A stretch of DNA of 64,000 nt from Odoribacter sp. Its GTDB lineage: Bacteria > Bacteroidota > Bacteroidia > Bacteroidales > Marinifilaceae. The stretch's first letter is position 1. Each line of letters starts with the position of its first letter. Location: assembly GCA_020024465.1 (NCBI GenBank), contig JAHHTT010000001.1:124001-188000 (forward strand). The letters are read 5' to 3'. A program made the translations under genes and the position numbers. Shown here piece by piece: positions 35,679-44,231 of this stretch. The notes under the pieces are model-generated. The model did not search any database. It saw only the letters and a list, made by a program, of their open reading frames with translations, and was not told the origin of the DNA.

Positions 35679-36617
35679 ATGAATAAGAGAATACTATTCG
35701 GACTGATTATCTGCTGTGCATCGGGCTTTATCGGATGCGAAGACGAAAATGAAACATTTCCAGACATTCAGATTGGACAAAACATCAATATGGACGAATT
35801 ATACCTTAATAAAAACACAGAAAAAAAGATTCTGCTATCAGGAGGAAACGGGAAATACATAGTCAATATAGAAGATTCACGAATAGCTTCAGCATCAATC
35901 AGTATGGATACTTTGAAAGTCTCCGGTCTGTATGAAGGAGAAACTTTTGCCACCATACTTTCACATGACAAGAAAAAAAAGCTCAAAATCTGCATCACTT
36001 ACCCAGAACTGAGTATCAGCCACACTTCCATTAATTTGGTTCCTAAAGAAATAAGCCGATATATCAGCATCACTGGAGGCGGCGAACTGGTAAATCTACA
36101 AAAAGAAGATCCTGCCGGAGTTGTTGACATTAAATGGGATTATTCAACAGGCATCTTAGAATTGTATCCCAATTACGAAGGGAAAGCAAGTATTACGGCA
36201 ATATCACAGAATGGCAGTGAAAAAAAGACCATCCAGATAAAAGTAAAACCTAAAGGCGAACTGCATGTTCCCGGATGGTATACAACCAGAGAACAATCAT
36301 ATTATTCCATAATAAACAATAGAATGATTGTCAAAAGCAAGAAAAAAGGTATCTGGATTTTCGATTCAACCCACCCGAACGGAGAGCGAGGAGGAGGTTA
36401 TACTCCCAAAGAGCCAGGAGTCATGCTAATTGCACCGATATCAACTCCGGTATTAGGAGATTCGCTTGAAATTGAGGTTGTGAAAAATACATTCCCGAAA
36501 AAAGAGGAAAACAATATTACTGTCGGAAAACATCATCTTCTTGTAGATGAAATAAATGAAACAAACATCCAGTTATTAGGAAAAGGAATGAAGCTACTAC
36601 TTCCATACAAAAAATAA
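35679..36617 (+). CDS. Lipoprotein with Ig-like (Big_2-type) repeats
   Basis: The 312-residue lipoprotein (lipobox FIGCED) has two or three beta-rich modules: about 38-105 (KKILLSGGNGKYIVNIEDSR, LKVSGLYEGETFATI) and 110-185 (ELSISHTSINL, GKASITAISQNGSEK). These have the pattern of bacterial Ig-like domains. A C-terminal region follows from about 190. No enzyme motif is present. It is probably a surface spacer or adhesin of the operon. Confidence 0.65.
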   Translation: MNKRILFGLIICCASGFIGCEDENETFPDIQIGQNINMDELYLNKNTEKKILLSGGNGKYIVNIEDSRIASASISMDTLKVSGLYEGETFATILSHDKKKKLKICITYPELSISHTSINLVPKEISRYISITGGGELVNLQKEDPAGVVDIKWDYSTGILELYPNYEGKASITAISQNGSEKKTIQIKVKPKGELHVPGWYTTREQSYYSIINNRMIVKSKKKGIWIFDSTHPNGERGGGYTPKEPGVMLIAPISTPVLGDSLEIEVVKNTFPKKEENNITVGKHHLLVDEINETNIQLLGKGMKLLLPYKK

Positions 36618-36669
36618 AAAACTTAAAATATGATTTGATAAAACATTATTAATACTCTGTAATATCACG

Positions 36670-37074
36670 ATGAAAAAATATTTATGTTTGGTTGTATATG
36701 CTATTGTCTTTTTTTCCTGTACGAGTAAAGACGGGGATTGGGAGCCAATGGAGTGGAAGGTAGATGCTTCAGCATATCTTAAAAAGGATCACATAGCAGT
36801 TCCAGAAAGTGGAGGAGTTTATACGTTGTTCTGTAATAATTATGCTACTTTTTGGTTGTCTTCTGTGTTTGAAGACAGTGTGCAAATTGAAACGGACAGT
36901 ACTGCGGGAAGTGCTGCAAAAGGCATATGGAGTTCTATTGAAATACGCAAAAATGCAATGATAGTTGTTATTTCTCCCAATGGCGGCAATCTAAATAGGT
37001 GTCTGGCTGTTACTCCTACTGCAGGGGATGTTTTTTCTTCTTTTATCTTTAATCAAAAAGGAAAAGAAGATTGA
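36670..37074 (+). CDS. Small BACON-like lipoprotein
   Basis: The 134-residue lipoprotein (lipobox FFSCTS) has a single beta-sandwich that ends FIFNQKGKED, the C-terminal pattern of BACON-type and related Bacteroidetes domains. Its codons are T- and G-rich (for example TTTTGGTTGTCTTCTGTG). The ten-gene run before it is A-rich on the coding strand, so it may have a different origin or its own transcription. It lies 52 bases after the preceding gene and before the terminator at 37279. Confidence 0.65.
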   Translation: MKKYLCLVVYAIVFFSCTSKDGDWEPMEWKVDASAYLKKDHIAVPESGGVYTLFCNNYATFWLSSVFEDSVQIETDSTAGSAAKGIWSSIEIRKNAMIVVISPNGGNLNRCLAVTPTAGDVFSSFIFNQKGKED

Positions 37075-37327
37075 TATATTACTGGTCTTTGTAAAATAGA
37101 TTTTGGTTTATACTTTTGTCTATATATTCAAAACAAACTAAATCTGTTGACATTGCCAACATAATAAATATGCTGGCGAAAAGAAGAATACTGTTTTTCT
37201 TTTCGCCGTCACTTCAAATACATCTGAATCACAAAACTTCTGCAATCAGTCATATTACATTACAAATTAAAACAAACGAAGAGGGTGTGTCACCCTCTTT
37301 TCTTCAGATATTACACGAAATCAAGCT
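37075..37327. other. Intergenic region between convergent genes
   Basis: Besides the terminator at 37279-37301, a second inverted repeat, GGCGAAAAGA (37175-37184) with TCTTTTCGCC (37198-37207), is present. No gene is visible. Confidence 0.6.
37279..37301. terminator. Terminator between the lipoprotein operon and queA
   Basis: AAGAGGGTG and CACCCTCTT form a 9-bp stem with a 3-base loop followed by Ts on the plus strand. It separates two convergent transcription units. Confidence 0.8.
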
Positions 37328-38572
37328 TTACAAATGAGGATGCAAACACGAAATCTTCAACAAACTGCTGTCTCCATAACTCAAAAAACGAAATCCATGT
37401 TCCATTGCATAATCATAAATCTTATGCCTGTCATCTCCCACTGCAGCAGCAACAAGTAACAGTAATGTGCTCTGCGGCTGGTGAAAATTAGTAAACATAG
37501 CATCAATTACCCGGAATCGGTAACCCGGCACGATAATAATAGTAGTGGCTGCTTTCAACATTTCTTCGTTAGTTTCATCAAACCAAAGTAAAAGCGCATC
37601 CATAGATTCGTGCAAAGAATAATGTGAAGGCAAAGTATACGCTTCCCACTGCTGCAGAGAGAAAAAATCATCATAACCAGCAATCCGCTTAACCCCCAAC
37701 CAATAAAGACTTTCAAGAGTGCGCACCGAAGTAGTACCGACAGCAATAATTTCTTTGGACTTATTACGCAAACACTCCACTAAATCACGAGTGATGATGA
37801 GATGCTCTGTATGCATATCATGTCCTCCGATTGTTTCTGTCTGCACCGGACGAAAAGTTCCTGCTCCGACATGTAATGTTAGTTCCCTTACATTCACACC
37901 CTTTGCACGCAAATCGTCAAGTAAGGAACGAGTGAAATGCAAACCTGCGGTAGGAGCAGCCACGGATCCCTCCTCGTGGGAATAAACCGTCTGATAGCGA
38001 ATTTCATCAGAAGCTTCCGACTCCCGGTGCAAATAAGGAGGAATAGGTATGCGTCCGCATACTTCAAGCACTTCACTAAAAGATAAGTCGCCATTCCATT
38101 CGAAATGAACAATGATTTTACCATTTTTCTGTTCTTCCCGTCCAGCTTGCAGAATATATTCACTACCATTATATTCGAAACGACATTCTATTACTCCTTC
38201 TTTCCATTTTTTCATATTACCTACCATGCAAATCCAGTCGCAACAACCTTTAGCTGCAAAATTTTGAGCATAATCCTCAGGCAAATACGGTTCCAGACAA
38301 AACACTTCAATTACAGCACCGGTCAGTTTGTGAAAAAAGATACGGGCATGAATCACCTTGGTATTATTGAAAATCAATGTCTGCCCAGGTTTTAACAGTT
38401 CACGTACTTCTCCAAATCTCCGTTCTTCAATCTCACCATTTCGATAGACAAGCAACTTAGAGGCTTCACGCTCATTTAAAGGAAACTTTGCAATCCGCTC
38501 ATCAGGCAATTCGTAGGAATAATCCTCCATTCGTATATTTTTCAAATAATTTAATTCTTCTTCCGTTTTCAT
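37328..38572 (-). CDS. queA: S-adenosylmethionine:tRNA ribosyltransferase-isomerase
   Basis: QueA transfers the ribosyl part of SAM onto preQ1 in tRNA to make epoxyqueuosine, a late step of queuosine synthesis in the cytoplasm. The 414-residue protein shows LPDERIAKFPLNER near the N-terminus, LIFNNTKVIHARI, the motif GSVAAPTAGLHFT, and NFHQPQSTLLLLVAA. The length is slightly above the common 350-400. A -7 box at 38619-38626 lies 46 bases upstream. Confidence 0.96.
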   Translation of the reverse strand: MKTEEELNYLKNIRMEDYSYELPDERIAKFPLNEREASKLLVYRNGEIEERRFGEVRELLKPGQTLIFNNTKVIHARIFFHKLTGAVIEVFCLEPYLPEDYAQNFAAKGCCDWICMVGNMKKWKEGVIECRFEYNGSEYILQAGREEQKNGKIIVHFEWNGDLSFSEVLEVCGRIPIPPYLHRESEASDEIRYQTVYSHEEGSVAAPTAGLHFTRSLLDDLRAKGVNVRELTLHVGAGTFRPVQTETIGGHDMHTEHLIITRDLVECLRNKSKEIIAVGTTSVRTLESLYWLGVKRIAGYDDFFSLQQWEAYTLPSHYSLHESMDALLLWFDETNEEMLKAATTIIIVPGYRFRVIDAMFTNFHQPQSTLLLLVAAAVGDDRHKIYDYAMEHGFRFLSYGDSSLLKISCLHPHL

Positions 38573-38618
38573 TTTGCAGTTTAATGATTATGTCTTAATT
38601 TTATTGCCGAAAAACACA

Positions 38619-38626
38619 CAAAGATA
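38619..38626 (-). promoter_or_regulatory. queA promoter (-7 box)
   Basis: The minus strand reads TATCTTTG, matching TAnnTTTG. Confidence 0.6.
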
Positions 38627-38754
38627 GGAAAATGTGAATAGTGAGACAAATGGAAACGAAGTTTTTAGCAAAGCGACACTTGAACTGTCAGTATCTGCCT
38701 ACATAGAACATAAATCGGTTTACTTTCCGGCAAATACAACAAAAAAGACAAAGC

Positions 38755-39525
38755 ATGAAAACAAAAAAAGAGATTGTAAACAATTGGTTGCCAAGATATA
38801 CAGGGCGTTCCCTGGAGACTTTTTCCAAATATATATTGCTGACAAATTTTGAATATTATCTGGAACTTTTTTCTGAAATATACCATGTACCGATAGTCGG
38901 AGCAGATAAAACCATGCCCAATGTATCATACAACGGAGTGACTCTTATTAATTTTGGAATGGGAAGTCCCAATGCTGCAACCATTCTTGACCTGCTAACG
39001 GCCATAGAGCCAGAGGCCGTGTTGTTCATAGGCAAATGTGGTGGACTAAAAGAAAAAAACGTTGTAGGCGATTACATTTTACCAATAGCAGCCATCAAAG
39101 GAGAAGGAACCTCAGACGACTATATGCCGCATGAAGTTCCAGCCTTACCGGCCTTCAGCATCCAAAAAGCCTGTTCCAAAACTATTGTTGCACACAATCG
39201 GGAATATTACACGGGTGTAGTATATACCACCAATCGCAGAGTATGGGAATACGACGACCGCTTTAAAGAATATCTCCGTAGCACCCGTGCAATGGCTGTT
39301 GACATGGAAACCGCTACAATTTTTACTGTTGGATTTGCTAACCGCATCCCAACGGGAGCATTACTACTAGTGTCCGATCGTCCCATGATATCAGAAGGCA
39401 TAAAAACTGCCGAATCCGACAAACACGTGACTCAGAAGTTTGTAAAACAACATTTGGAAATCGGTATTGAGGTATTAAACAATATCCGTGATAAAAATTA
39501 TTCTGTCAAACATCTGATATTTTAG
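38755..39525 (+). CDS. amn: AMP nucleosidase (short, Bacteroidetes type)
   Basis: The enzyme hydrolyses AMP to adenine and ribose 5-phosphate. The 256-residue protein corresponds to the catalytic nucleoside-phosphorylase-fold domain only, as in other Bacteroidetes, without the long N-terminal domain of the E. coli enzyme. Motifs are LFIGKCGGLKEKNVVGDYI, the substrate-binding VDMETATIFTVGF and LLLVSDRPM. A DUF1573 gene starts one base after its stop codon. Confidence 0.88.
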   Translation: MKTKKEIVNNWLPRYTGRSLETFSKYILLTNFEYYLELFSEIYHVPIVGADKTMPNVSYNGVTLINFGMGSPNAATILDLLTAIEPEAVLFIGKCGGLKEKNVVGDYILPIAAIKGEGTSDDYMPHEVPALPAFSIQKACSKTIVAHNREYYTGVVYTTNRRVWEYDDRFKEYLRSTRAMAVDMETATIFTVGFANRIPTGALLLVSDRPMISEGIKTAESDKHVTQKFVKQHLEIGIEVLNNIRDKNYSVKHLIF

Positions 39526-39526
39526 T

Positions 39527-39919
39527 ATGATTAAAATTATATCTATCTGTTGCTATTTCCTGATGGTGTGTTCGTGCAAAGAAAAAGTCAAAACAACACA
39601 AGGAGAAGAAACAAATATGAAGTGGACCCTCAAGACGTGGAACTTCGGGGAAATTAAAAATGGAGAGGAGGTTTGTCACACCTTCTATTTCAAAAACACA
39701 GGAAGTAATAATTTATTGATAAAAAACGTAAAAACAGACTGTGGCTGTACTACGGTCAATTACAATAAAGCCCCCATAAAACCAGGTGAAGAGGGAAAAA
39801 TTGAAATTGCCTTCAACTCTCGTGGCAGAAATGGGAAACAATACAAAGAAATCAGTATATTTGCAAATATTCCGGAAAAGCAGACAATAATTAGCATTAC
39901 CGCGGATATTATAGACTAA
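39527..39919 (+). CDS. DUF1573 lipoprotein
   Basis: The 130-residue lipoprotein (lipobox MVCSCK) carries one DUF1573 domain with FGEIKNGEEVCHTFYFKNTG and DCGCTTVNY. DUF1573 is an Ig-like (ASPM/SPD-2/Hydin-related) fold common in Bacteroidetes, with no proven function. It lies one base after amn and 34 bases before yajC, so the three may be co-transcribed. Confidence 0.88.
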   Translation: MIKIISICCYFLMVCSCKEKVKTTQGEETNMKWTLKTWNFGEIKNGEEVCHTFYFKNTGSNNLLIKNVKTDCGCTTVNYNKAPIKPGEEGKIEIAFNSRGRNGKQYKEISIFANIPEKQTIISITADIID

Positions 39920-39953
39920 AATTATTAAATATCAATTAATTAACAAATAAAGT

Positions 39954-40268
39954 ATGAACACATTATTCATTGCATTACAGCAACAATCCGGAGCAGGAGG
40001 ATTCATGAGTTTTCTGCCTTTAATTCTAATTATTATCGTATTCTGGTTTTTCATGATTCGTCCACAAATGAAAAGACAAAAAGAACTGAGAAATTTCCGC
40101 GATGCCTTGAAAAAAGGAGACAAGATTGTCACAACCGGTGGAATATATGGTAAGGTGCTGGAAATCAGTGATTCTTACATTATTATGGAAGTAGAAGGAC
40201 AAAACCGATTGAAAATCGATAAATCAGCAATTATCAAAGATATGACTGATGCTACTCCGGCAAAATAA
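39954..40268 (+). CDS. yajC: Preprotein translocase subunit YajC
   Basis: YajC is a single-span inner-membrane protein that associates with SecDF and the Sec translocon. The 104-residue protein has a short periplasmic start, a membrane helix at about 18-38 (FLPLILIIIVFWFFMI) ending in RPQMKRQKE, and a cytoplasmic domain with GDKIVTTGGIYGKV. A terminator follows. Confidence 0.95.
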   Translation: MNTLFIALQQQSGAGGFMSFLPLILIIIVFWFFMIRPQMKRQKELRNFRDALKKGDKIVTTGGIYGKVLEISDSYIIMEVEGQNRLKIDKSAIIKDMTDATPAK

Positions 40269-40290
40269 TCCGGAAAAGAACAAAACTCAA

Positions 40291-40330
40291 GGTATAAACC
40301 GAAATTATTCGGTTTATACCTTTTAATTTT
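40291..40330 (+). terminator. yajC terminator
   Basis: GGTATAAACCGA (40291-40302) and TCGGTTTATACC (40309-40320) form a 12-bp stem with a 6-base loop, followed by TTTT. Confidence 0.88.
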
Positions 40331-40362
40331 CAACAGCTAACCCTTTAAGAATACTCTGTCTT

Positions 40363-41355
40363 ATGCCGGATTTAAATACATTGATTGGAAAAATAAATAA
40401 ATATACGAAAAAGATAAGCCTTAACCGAAACATCATCACTTATCTGGTTTGTGTTGTCATTGCTTCCATTCTATGGTTTATGAATACTTTCAGCCAGGAT
40501 TATCAGACAGAACTAAACTACCCCATCAAATACATCAATATCCCTGAAGACAAGTATCCTATGAATAAACTGCCCGACCATCTGCAATTGAATGTTCAGG
40601 CAAAGGGTTTTACACTTATGGGTTATCGCATCAAGACCTCGTTTCAGCCTATCACATTTAACTTTGCCACGTACCAACATTTACTGCAAGAACGGGACGG
40701 TATTTCTGAGTATATACTGAATACCAACGATATCAAAGAAAAATTCGGTAACCAAATCAATCCGGACATCAAATTAGTATCCATTTATCCGGAAAGAATT
40801 ACATTCCGTTTTGCACCCACACAAAAAAAGAAAGTGCTTATCAATCCTAACTTAGAGTATAAACTAAAAAGACAATACATTTTAAACCAGATAAAACTAG
40901 ATCCGGACAGCGTAACAATAAGTGGTCCGGCAAACATAATTGACACTCTGCAAAGTATACAGACAGAAATATGGACCTTGAAAGATTTAAGCCAAACCAT
41001 CAATAAAACACTCAAACTAACAGATATAGAAAATTGTCATTTAAACCCTAATTTTACCAATATCACACTAGAAGTAGAGCAATTCACAGAATCCCATCGT
41101 ACAATATCCATTACCCCTCAATTAATGCCGGATTCCATCAACATACGTTTATTCCCCTCTTCTCTGAATATTTCGTACGACGTTGGATTAAGCAAATATG
41201 ATCAGATAAATGACAATGACTTCATATTTGCTGTCGATTATCCGCAAAATACAGATACTACCTATCTGGAAGTGAAAATTGTTAAAGCCCCTGCTTTTAT
41301 CAAAGACCTAAAATATACCCCACAGAAAGTTGAATTTTTATTAGAGAAAAAATAA
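40363..41355 (+). CDS. YbbR-like domain protein
   Basis: The 330-residue protein has an N-terminal membrane helix (about 25-43, YLVCVVIASILWFMNTF) and two or more YbbR repeats (for example YKLKRQYILNQIKLDPDSVT then ISGPANIIDTL). YbbR proteins regulate the c-di-AMP cyclase CdaA in Firmicutes. In Bacteroidetes a stand-alone YbbR gene between yajC and coaE is common and its role is less clear. It ends one base before coaE. Confidence 0.85.
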   Translation: MPDLNTLIGKINKYTKKISLNRNIITYLVCVVIASILWFMNTFSQDYQTELNYPIKYINIPEDKYPMNKLPDHLQLNVQAKGFTLMGYRIKTSFQPITFNFATYQHLLQERDGISEYILNTNDIKEKFGNQINPDIKLVSIYPERITFRFAPTQKKKVLINPNLEYKLKRQYILNQIKLDPDSVTISGPANIIDTLQSIQTEIWTLKDLSQTINKTLKLTDIENCHLNPNFTNITLEVEQFTESHRTISITPQLMPDSINIRLFPSSLNISYDVGLSKYDQINDNDFIFAVDYPQNTDTTYLEVKIVKAPAFIKDLKYTPQKVEFLLEKK

Positions 41356-41356
41356 C

Positions 41357-41944
41357 ATGGAAACGATAGGCCTAACAGGAGGAATCGGTTCAGGAAAAAG
41401 TACTGTAGCCAAAATTTTCCAATGCATGGGTTATCCCACATATATCGCAGATACAGAAGCTTCAATTCTCATGAATACATCTTCTGAGATACGAAACAAA
41501 ATAACTGTTCGTTTTGGTGAAGCAATATATAACAACCATAGACTCAACAAAGCCGAGTTAGCAAAAATCATATTTGCAAACAAAGAGGCATTACAATACA
41601 TCAATCACATTGTCCATCCTCATGTCATGGCTCATTTCAAGACATGGAGTAAAAAACAAAAAAGTCCAATCGTACTATTTGAGTCAGCGATCCTTTATGA
41701 AACTGGTTTAAACAAATTTTTCAAACATATCATTTGTGTAACAGCACCAAAAGACATACGTATACAGCGCGTAATTTGTCGGGATCAAACAACAGCAGAA
41801 AAAGTTTGCAACCGTATCCAAAACCAAATGGATGACACAGAGAAAATCTGCTTGGCAGATTTCATCGTGAACAACGACGAAATCCAAGCATTATTACCAC
41901 AAGTAACAAAAATCATTCAACAATTAAATAATACAAACAAATAG
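41357..41944 (+). CDS. coaE: Dephospho-CoA kinase
   Basis: CoaE performs the last step of coenzyme A synthesis, phosphorylating the 3'-OH of dephospho-CoA. The 195-residue protein has the P-loop GLTGGIGSGKSTVAKIF at the N-terminus, a CoA domain with HIVHPHV, and the LID-type stretch IQRVICRDQTT. It follows the YbbR gene after one base and precedes the DnaJ-type gene by three. Confidence 0.95.
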   Translation: METIGLTGGIGSGKSTVAKIFQCMGYPTYIADTEASILMNTSSEIRNKITVRFGEAIYNNHRLNKAELAKIIFANKEALQYINHIVHPHVMAHFKTWSKKQKSPIVLFESAILYETGLNKFFKHIICVTAPKDIRIQRVICRDQTTAEKVCNRIQNQMDDTEKICLADFIVNNDEIQALLPQVTKIIQQLNNTNK

Positions 41945-41947
41945 ATT

Positions 41948-42685
41948 ATGCCAAAATACGGAAAGTGGATCGGCGCTGGACTGGGATTTGCCATGGGAGG
42001 TCCATTAGGAGCATTGTTAGGAATCTTTATTGGTTCCATATTTGATAACACCTCAAGAATCAATATTGACCCACAACAACAAAACAGTCTCAACACAAAT
42101 AGCGGACGAGGTGATTTTATGTTTAGTCTGATTGTATTGGCAACAGCCATAATGAAAGCAGACGGACGTATCATGCGATCGGAATTGGATTATGTAAAAG
42201 AATTTTTCAAGCACAATTTCGGTCTTGAAGCGACCCGTGAAGCCATGTCGATGATTAAAGAATTAAGTAAAAAAGATATTCCGATAACAGACGTGTGCCA
42301 ACAAATCCGTTACAACATGGCCTCGGCCGCCCGTACTCAATTACTCTATTTTCTATTCGGTATAGCCAAAGCTGATGGCTCCGTAAGCACCGACGAGCTC
42401 CAAGTAATGGAAAATATTTCTAATGCTCTAGGTATAGATTATAATACATTTTTATCCATAAAATCAATGTATTACGATGATTTAAATTCAGCTTATCAAG
42501 TATTAGGAACTAATAGTTCAGCCAGCAATGAGGAAATAAAAAAAGCTTACCGAAAAATGGTAATGGAAAATCATCCAGACAAAGTGGGACACTTAGGCGA
42601 AGATATCCGCAAAGCAGCTGAAGACAAAATCACACAAATTAATCTTGCGTATGAGAAGATCAAAAAACAACGTAATATAAATTGA
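41948..42685 (+). CDS. TerB/DnaJ-domain protein (DjlA-like)
   Basis: The 245-residue protein has a glycine-rich hydrophobic N-terminus (about 5-33) that may associate with the membrane. A TerB-like helical domain follows (about 50-165, ATAIMKADGRIMRSELDYVK). A C-terminal J domain (about 175-240) carries the HPD motif (ENHPDK) that activates DnaK. DjlA proteins are co-chaperones at the inner membrane. The gene is coupled to coaE with a 3-base gap. Confidence 0.9.
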   Translation: MPKYGKWIGAGLGFAMGGPLGALLGIFIGSIFDNTSRINIDPQQQNSLNTNSGRGDFMFSLIVLATAIMKADGRIMRSELDYVKEFFKHNFGLEATREAMSMIKELSKKDIPITDVCQQIRYNMASAARTQLLYFLFGIAKADGSVSTDELQVMENISNALGIDYNTFLSIKSMYYDDLNSAYQVLGTNSSASNEEIKKAYRKMVMENHPDKVGHLGEDIRKAAEDKITQINLAYEKIKKQRNIN

Positions 42686-42734
42686 ATTAATTTTTATTTA
42701 CAATACACTATTTTCTATTCTCAATTAATTACTG

Positions 42735-42742
42735 TAGTTTTG
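42735..42742 (+). promoter_or_regulatory. Promoter (-7 box) for the DUF5606 gene
   Basis: TAGTTTTG matches TAnnTTTG and lies 34 bases before the ATG at 42777. Confidence 0.6.
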
Positions 42743-42776
42743 CCAATCATTTTTATAAAACGTTAAACAGCGAATT

Positions 42777-43163
42777 ATGTTGAAAGAAATTTTATCTATC
42801 TCGGGAAAACCTGGTTTGCAAAAACTAATCAGCAATTCATCCAATGCACTGATTGTAGAGTCTCTGATTGATGGGAAGCGTTTTCCGGCATACTCTAATG
42901 CCAAAATTATCGCCTTGGAAGATATCTCCATATATACTGAAACCGAAGATATGCCTTTAAAGGATGTTTTCAAACGTATGTACAATAAAGAAGGAGGACA
43001 TCAAACATTAAGTCACAAAGAATCAAACGATAAGATAACATCCTATTTCAGCGAAATCGTTCCGGAATATGACAAAGACCGAGTATATACTTCAGACATG
43101 AAAAAAATTATCCAGTGGTACAATCTATTAGTATCCAAAAATCTACTGAACTTTGAAGAATAG
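42777..43163 (+). CDS. DUF5606 protein
   Basis: The 128-residue cytoplasmic protein begins MLKEILSISGKPGLQKLIS. It continues with ALIVESLIDGKRFPAYSNAK and IYTETEDMPLKDVFKRMYNK, the conserved parts of DUF5606, a family restricted to Bacteroidetes. The first half is beta-rich and could be a small barrel. No function is known. The gene has its own promoter and terminator. Confidence 0.88.
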   Translation: MLKEILSISGKPGLQKLISNSSNALIVESLIDGKRFPAYSNAKIIALEDISIYTETEDMPLKDVFKRMYNKEGGHQTLSHKESNDKITSYFSEIVPEYDKDRVYTSDMKKIIQWYNLLVSKNLLNFEE

Positions 43164-43173
43164 ATATAATTAA

Positions 43174-43210
43174 AAAGATTTGGAGAACAAACTCCAAATC
43201 TTTCTCTTTT
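43174..43210 (+). terminator. Terminator after the DUF5606 gene
   Basis: AAAGATTTGGAG (43174-43185) pairs with CTCCAAATCTTT (43192-43203) around a 6-base loop, followed by a T-rich tail. Confidence 0.88.
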
Positions 43211-43229
43211 TACTCTTGTCTGTCACGCC

Positions 43230-43925
43230 ATGTTTCAATTTAAGCAATTCACCATCCACCAAGACCGAACCGCAATGAAAGTGGGTACGGACGGTGTGCT
43301 TTTGGGAGCATGGGCTGATTTGAAACATGCCCACCGTATTTTAGATATCGGTACCGGTACAGGATTGATAGCCTTGATGGCTGCACAACGAAATCGCGAT
43401 GCACAAATCGATGCTATTGAAATAGAAGAGCAGGCATTTATACAAGCTCAAGAAAATATAGCAACCACCCCATGGAAAAATAGGATCAAAATTAAACATG
43501 TATCACTACAATATTATTATCCCAATGTACAATACGATAGCATTGTATGCAATCCCCCCTTTTTCATAAACTCCACCAAAAATCCCAACGATATCCGGAC
43601 ATTGGCACGCCACAACGATACACTATCCCATAAAGAGCTAATCAATCATGCCAAACGTCTGCTAACTCCCCAAGGTAGCTTCCACCTGATTCTCCCAATT
43701 ACAGAAGCTTGGAAACTGATAACATACGCACAAAGTGTTAATTTCTATGCTATCCACCTCACTTTTGTACATCCTACCCCTTGCAAGTCACCCAAACGTA
43801 TACTCATAGAACTATCTTTAACACAAAAATCTTATTGTGAGGACAATATCACTATAGAATTGGAACGTCACTGCTATAGTGAAGCTTACTCGAAATTGAC
43901 CCAACAATTCTATCTGCACCTATAA
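43230..43925 (+). CDS. trmN6: tRNA1(Val) (adenine(37)-N6)-methyltransferase-like
   Basis: The 231-residue SAM-dependent methyltransferase has motif I ILDIGTGTGLIALMAAQR and the catalytic motif IV SIVCNPPFF typical of adenine-N6 methylation. The start MFQFKQFTIHQDRTAMKVGTDGVLLGAW is that of the YfiC/TrmN6 family, which methylates A37 of tRNA1(Val). The ORF begins 20 bases after the preceding terminator tail, and no clear -7 box was seen. Confidence 0.9.
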   Translation: MFQFKQFTIHQDRTAMKVGTDGVLLGAWADLKHAHRILDIGTGTGLIALMAAQRNRDAQIDAIEIEEQAFIQAQENIATTPWKNRIKIKHVSLQYYYPNVQYDSIVCNPPFFINSTKNPNDIRTLARHNDTLSHKELINHAKRLLTPQGSFHLILPITEAWKLITYAQSVNFYAIHLTFVHPTPCKSPKRILIELSLTQKSYCEDNITIELERHCYSEAYSKLTQQFYLHL

Positions 43926-44063
43926 CTTTACGCTTATTAAAAAATTGTTAACCCATTAGCGGAATTTAATTAGCGCATATTTAACTCTGCCAGCGGTTTT
44001 TTATAGTAATAAACAACATATTTTTTTAACTATCCATTAACCATTAATTCAAAAAAACAGCAC

Positions 44064-44071
44064 TACCTTTG
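44064..44071 (+). promoter_or_regulatory. Promoter (-7 box) of the ROK kinase leader or a small RNA
   Basis: TACCTTTG matches TAnnTTTG exactly. A transcript would begin near 44078, about 150 bases before the kinase ATG, leaving a long leader. Confidence 0.6.
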
Positions 44072-44077
44072 TGACAT

Positions 44078-44176
44078 CAAAACAAAGAAAAACACGTTTT
44101 TTTCATAAGTTTGTATGTTTAGGTTAGTAGTTAGTAATTAATAAGAGGTCAGGTTATTGATCTCTTATTTTTTTTA
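44078..44176 (+). ncRNA. Candidate leader RNA or small RNA ending in a terminator-like hairpin
   Basis: The stretch runs from the predicted start after the -7 box to a hairpin. Its stem is AATAAGAGGTC (44140-44150) with GATCTCTTATT (44159-44169), 11 bp including one G-U, with an 8-base loop followed directly by eight Ts. It is either a free small RNA of about 95 bases or an attenuator before the ROK kinase. I do not recognise an Rfam family. Confidence 0.4.
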
Positions 44177-44231
44177 TATCTTTATCACCGCAAAATCATT
44201 AAGAATTATACAACACATAATATATATAAAA

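Larger units (their letters stand above)
43926..44231. other. AT-rich intergenic region upstream of the ROK kinase
   Basis: It holds a promoter-like -7 box (44064-44071) and a terminator-like hairpin (44140-44176). Otherwise I see no gene. Confidence 0.6.
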
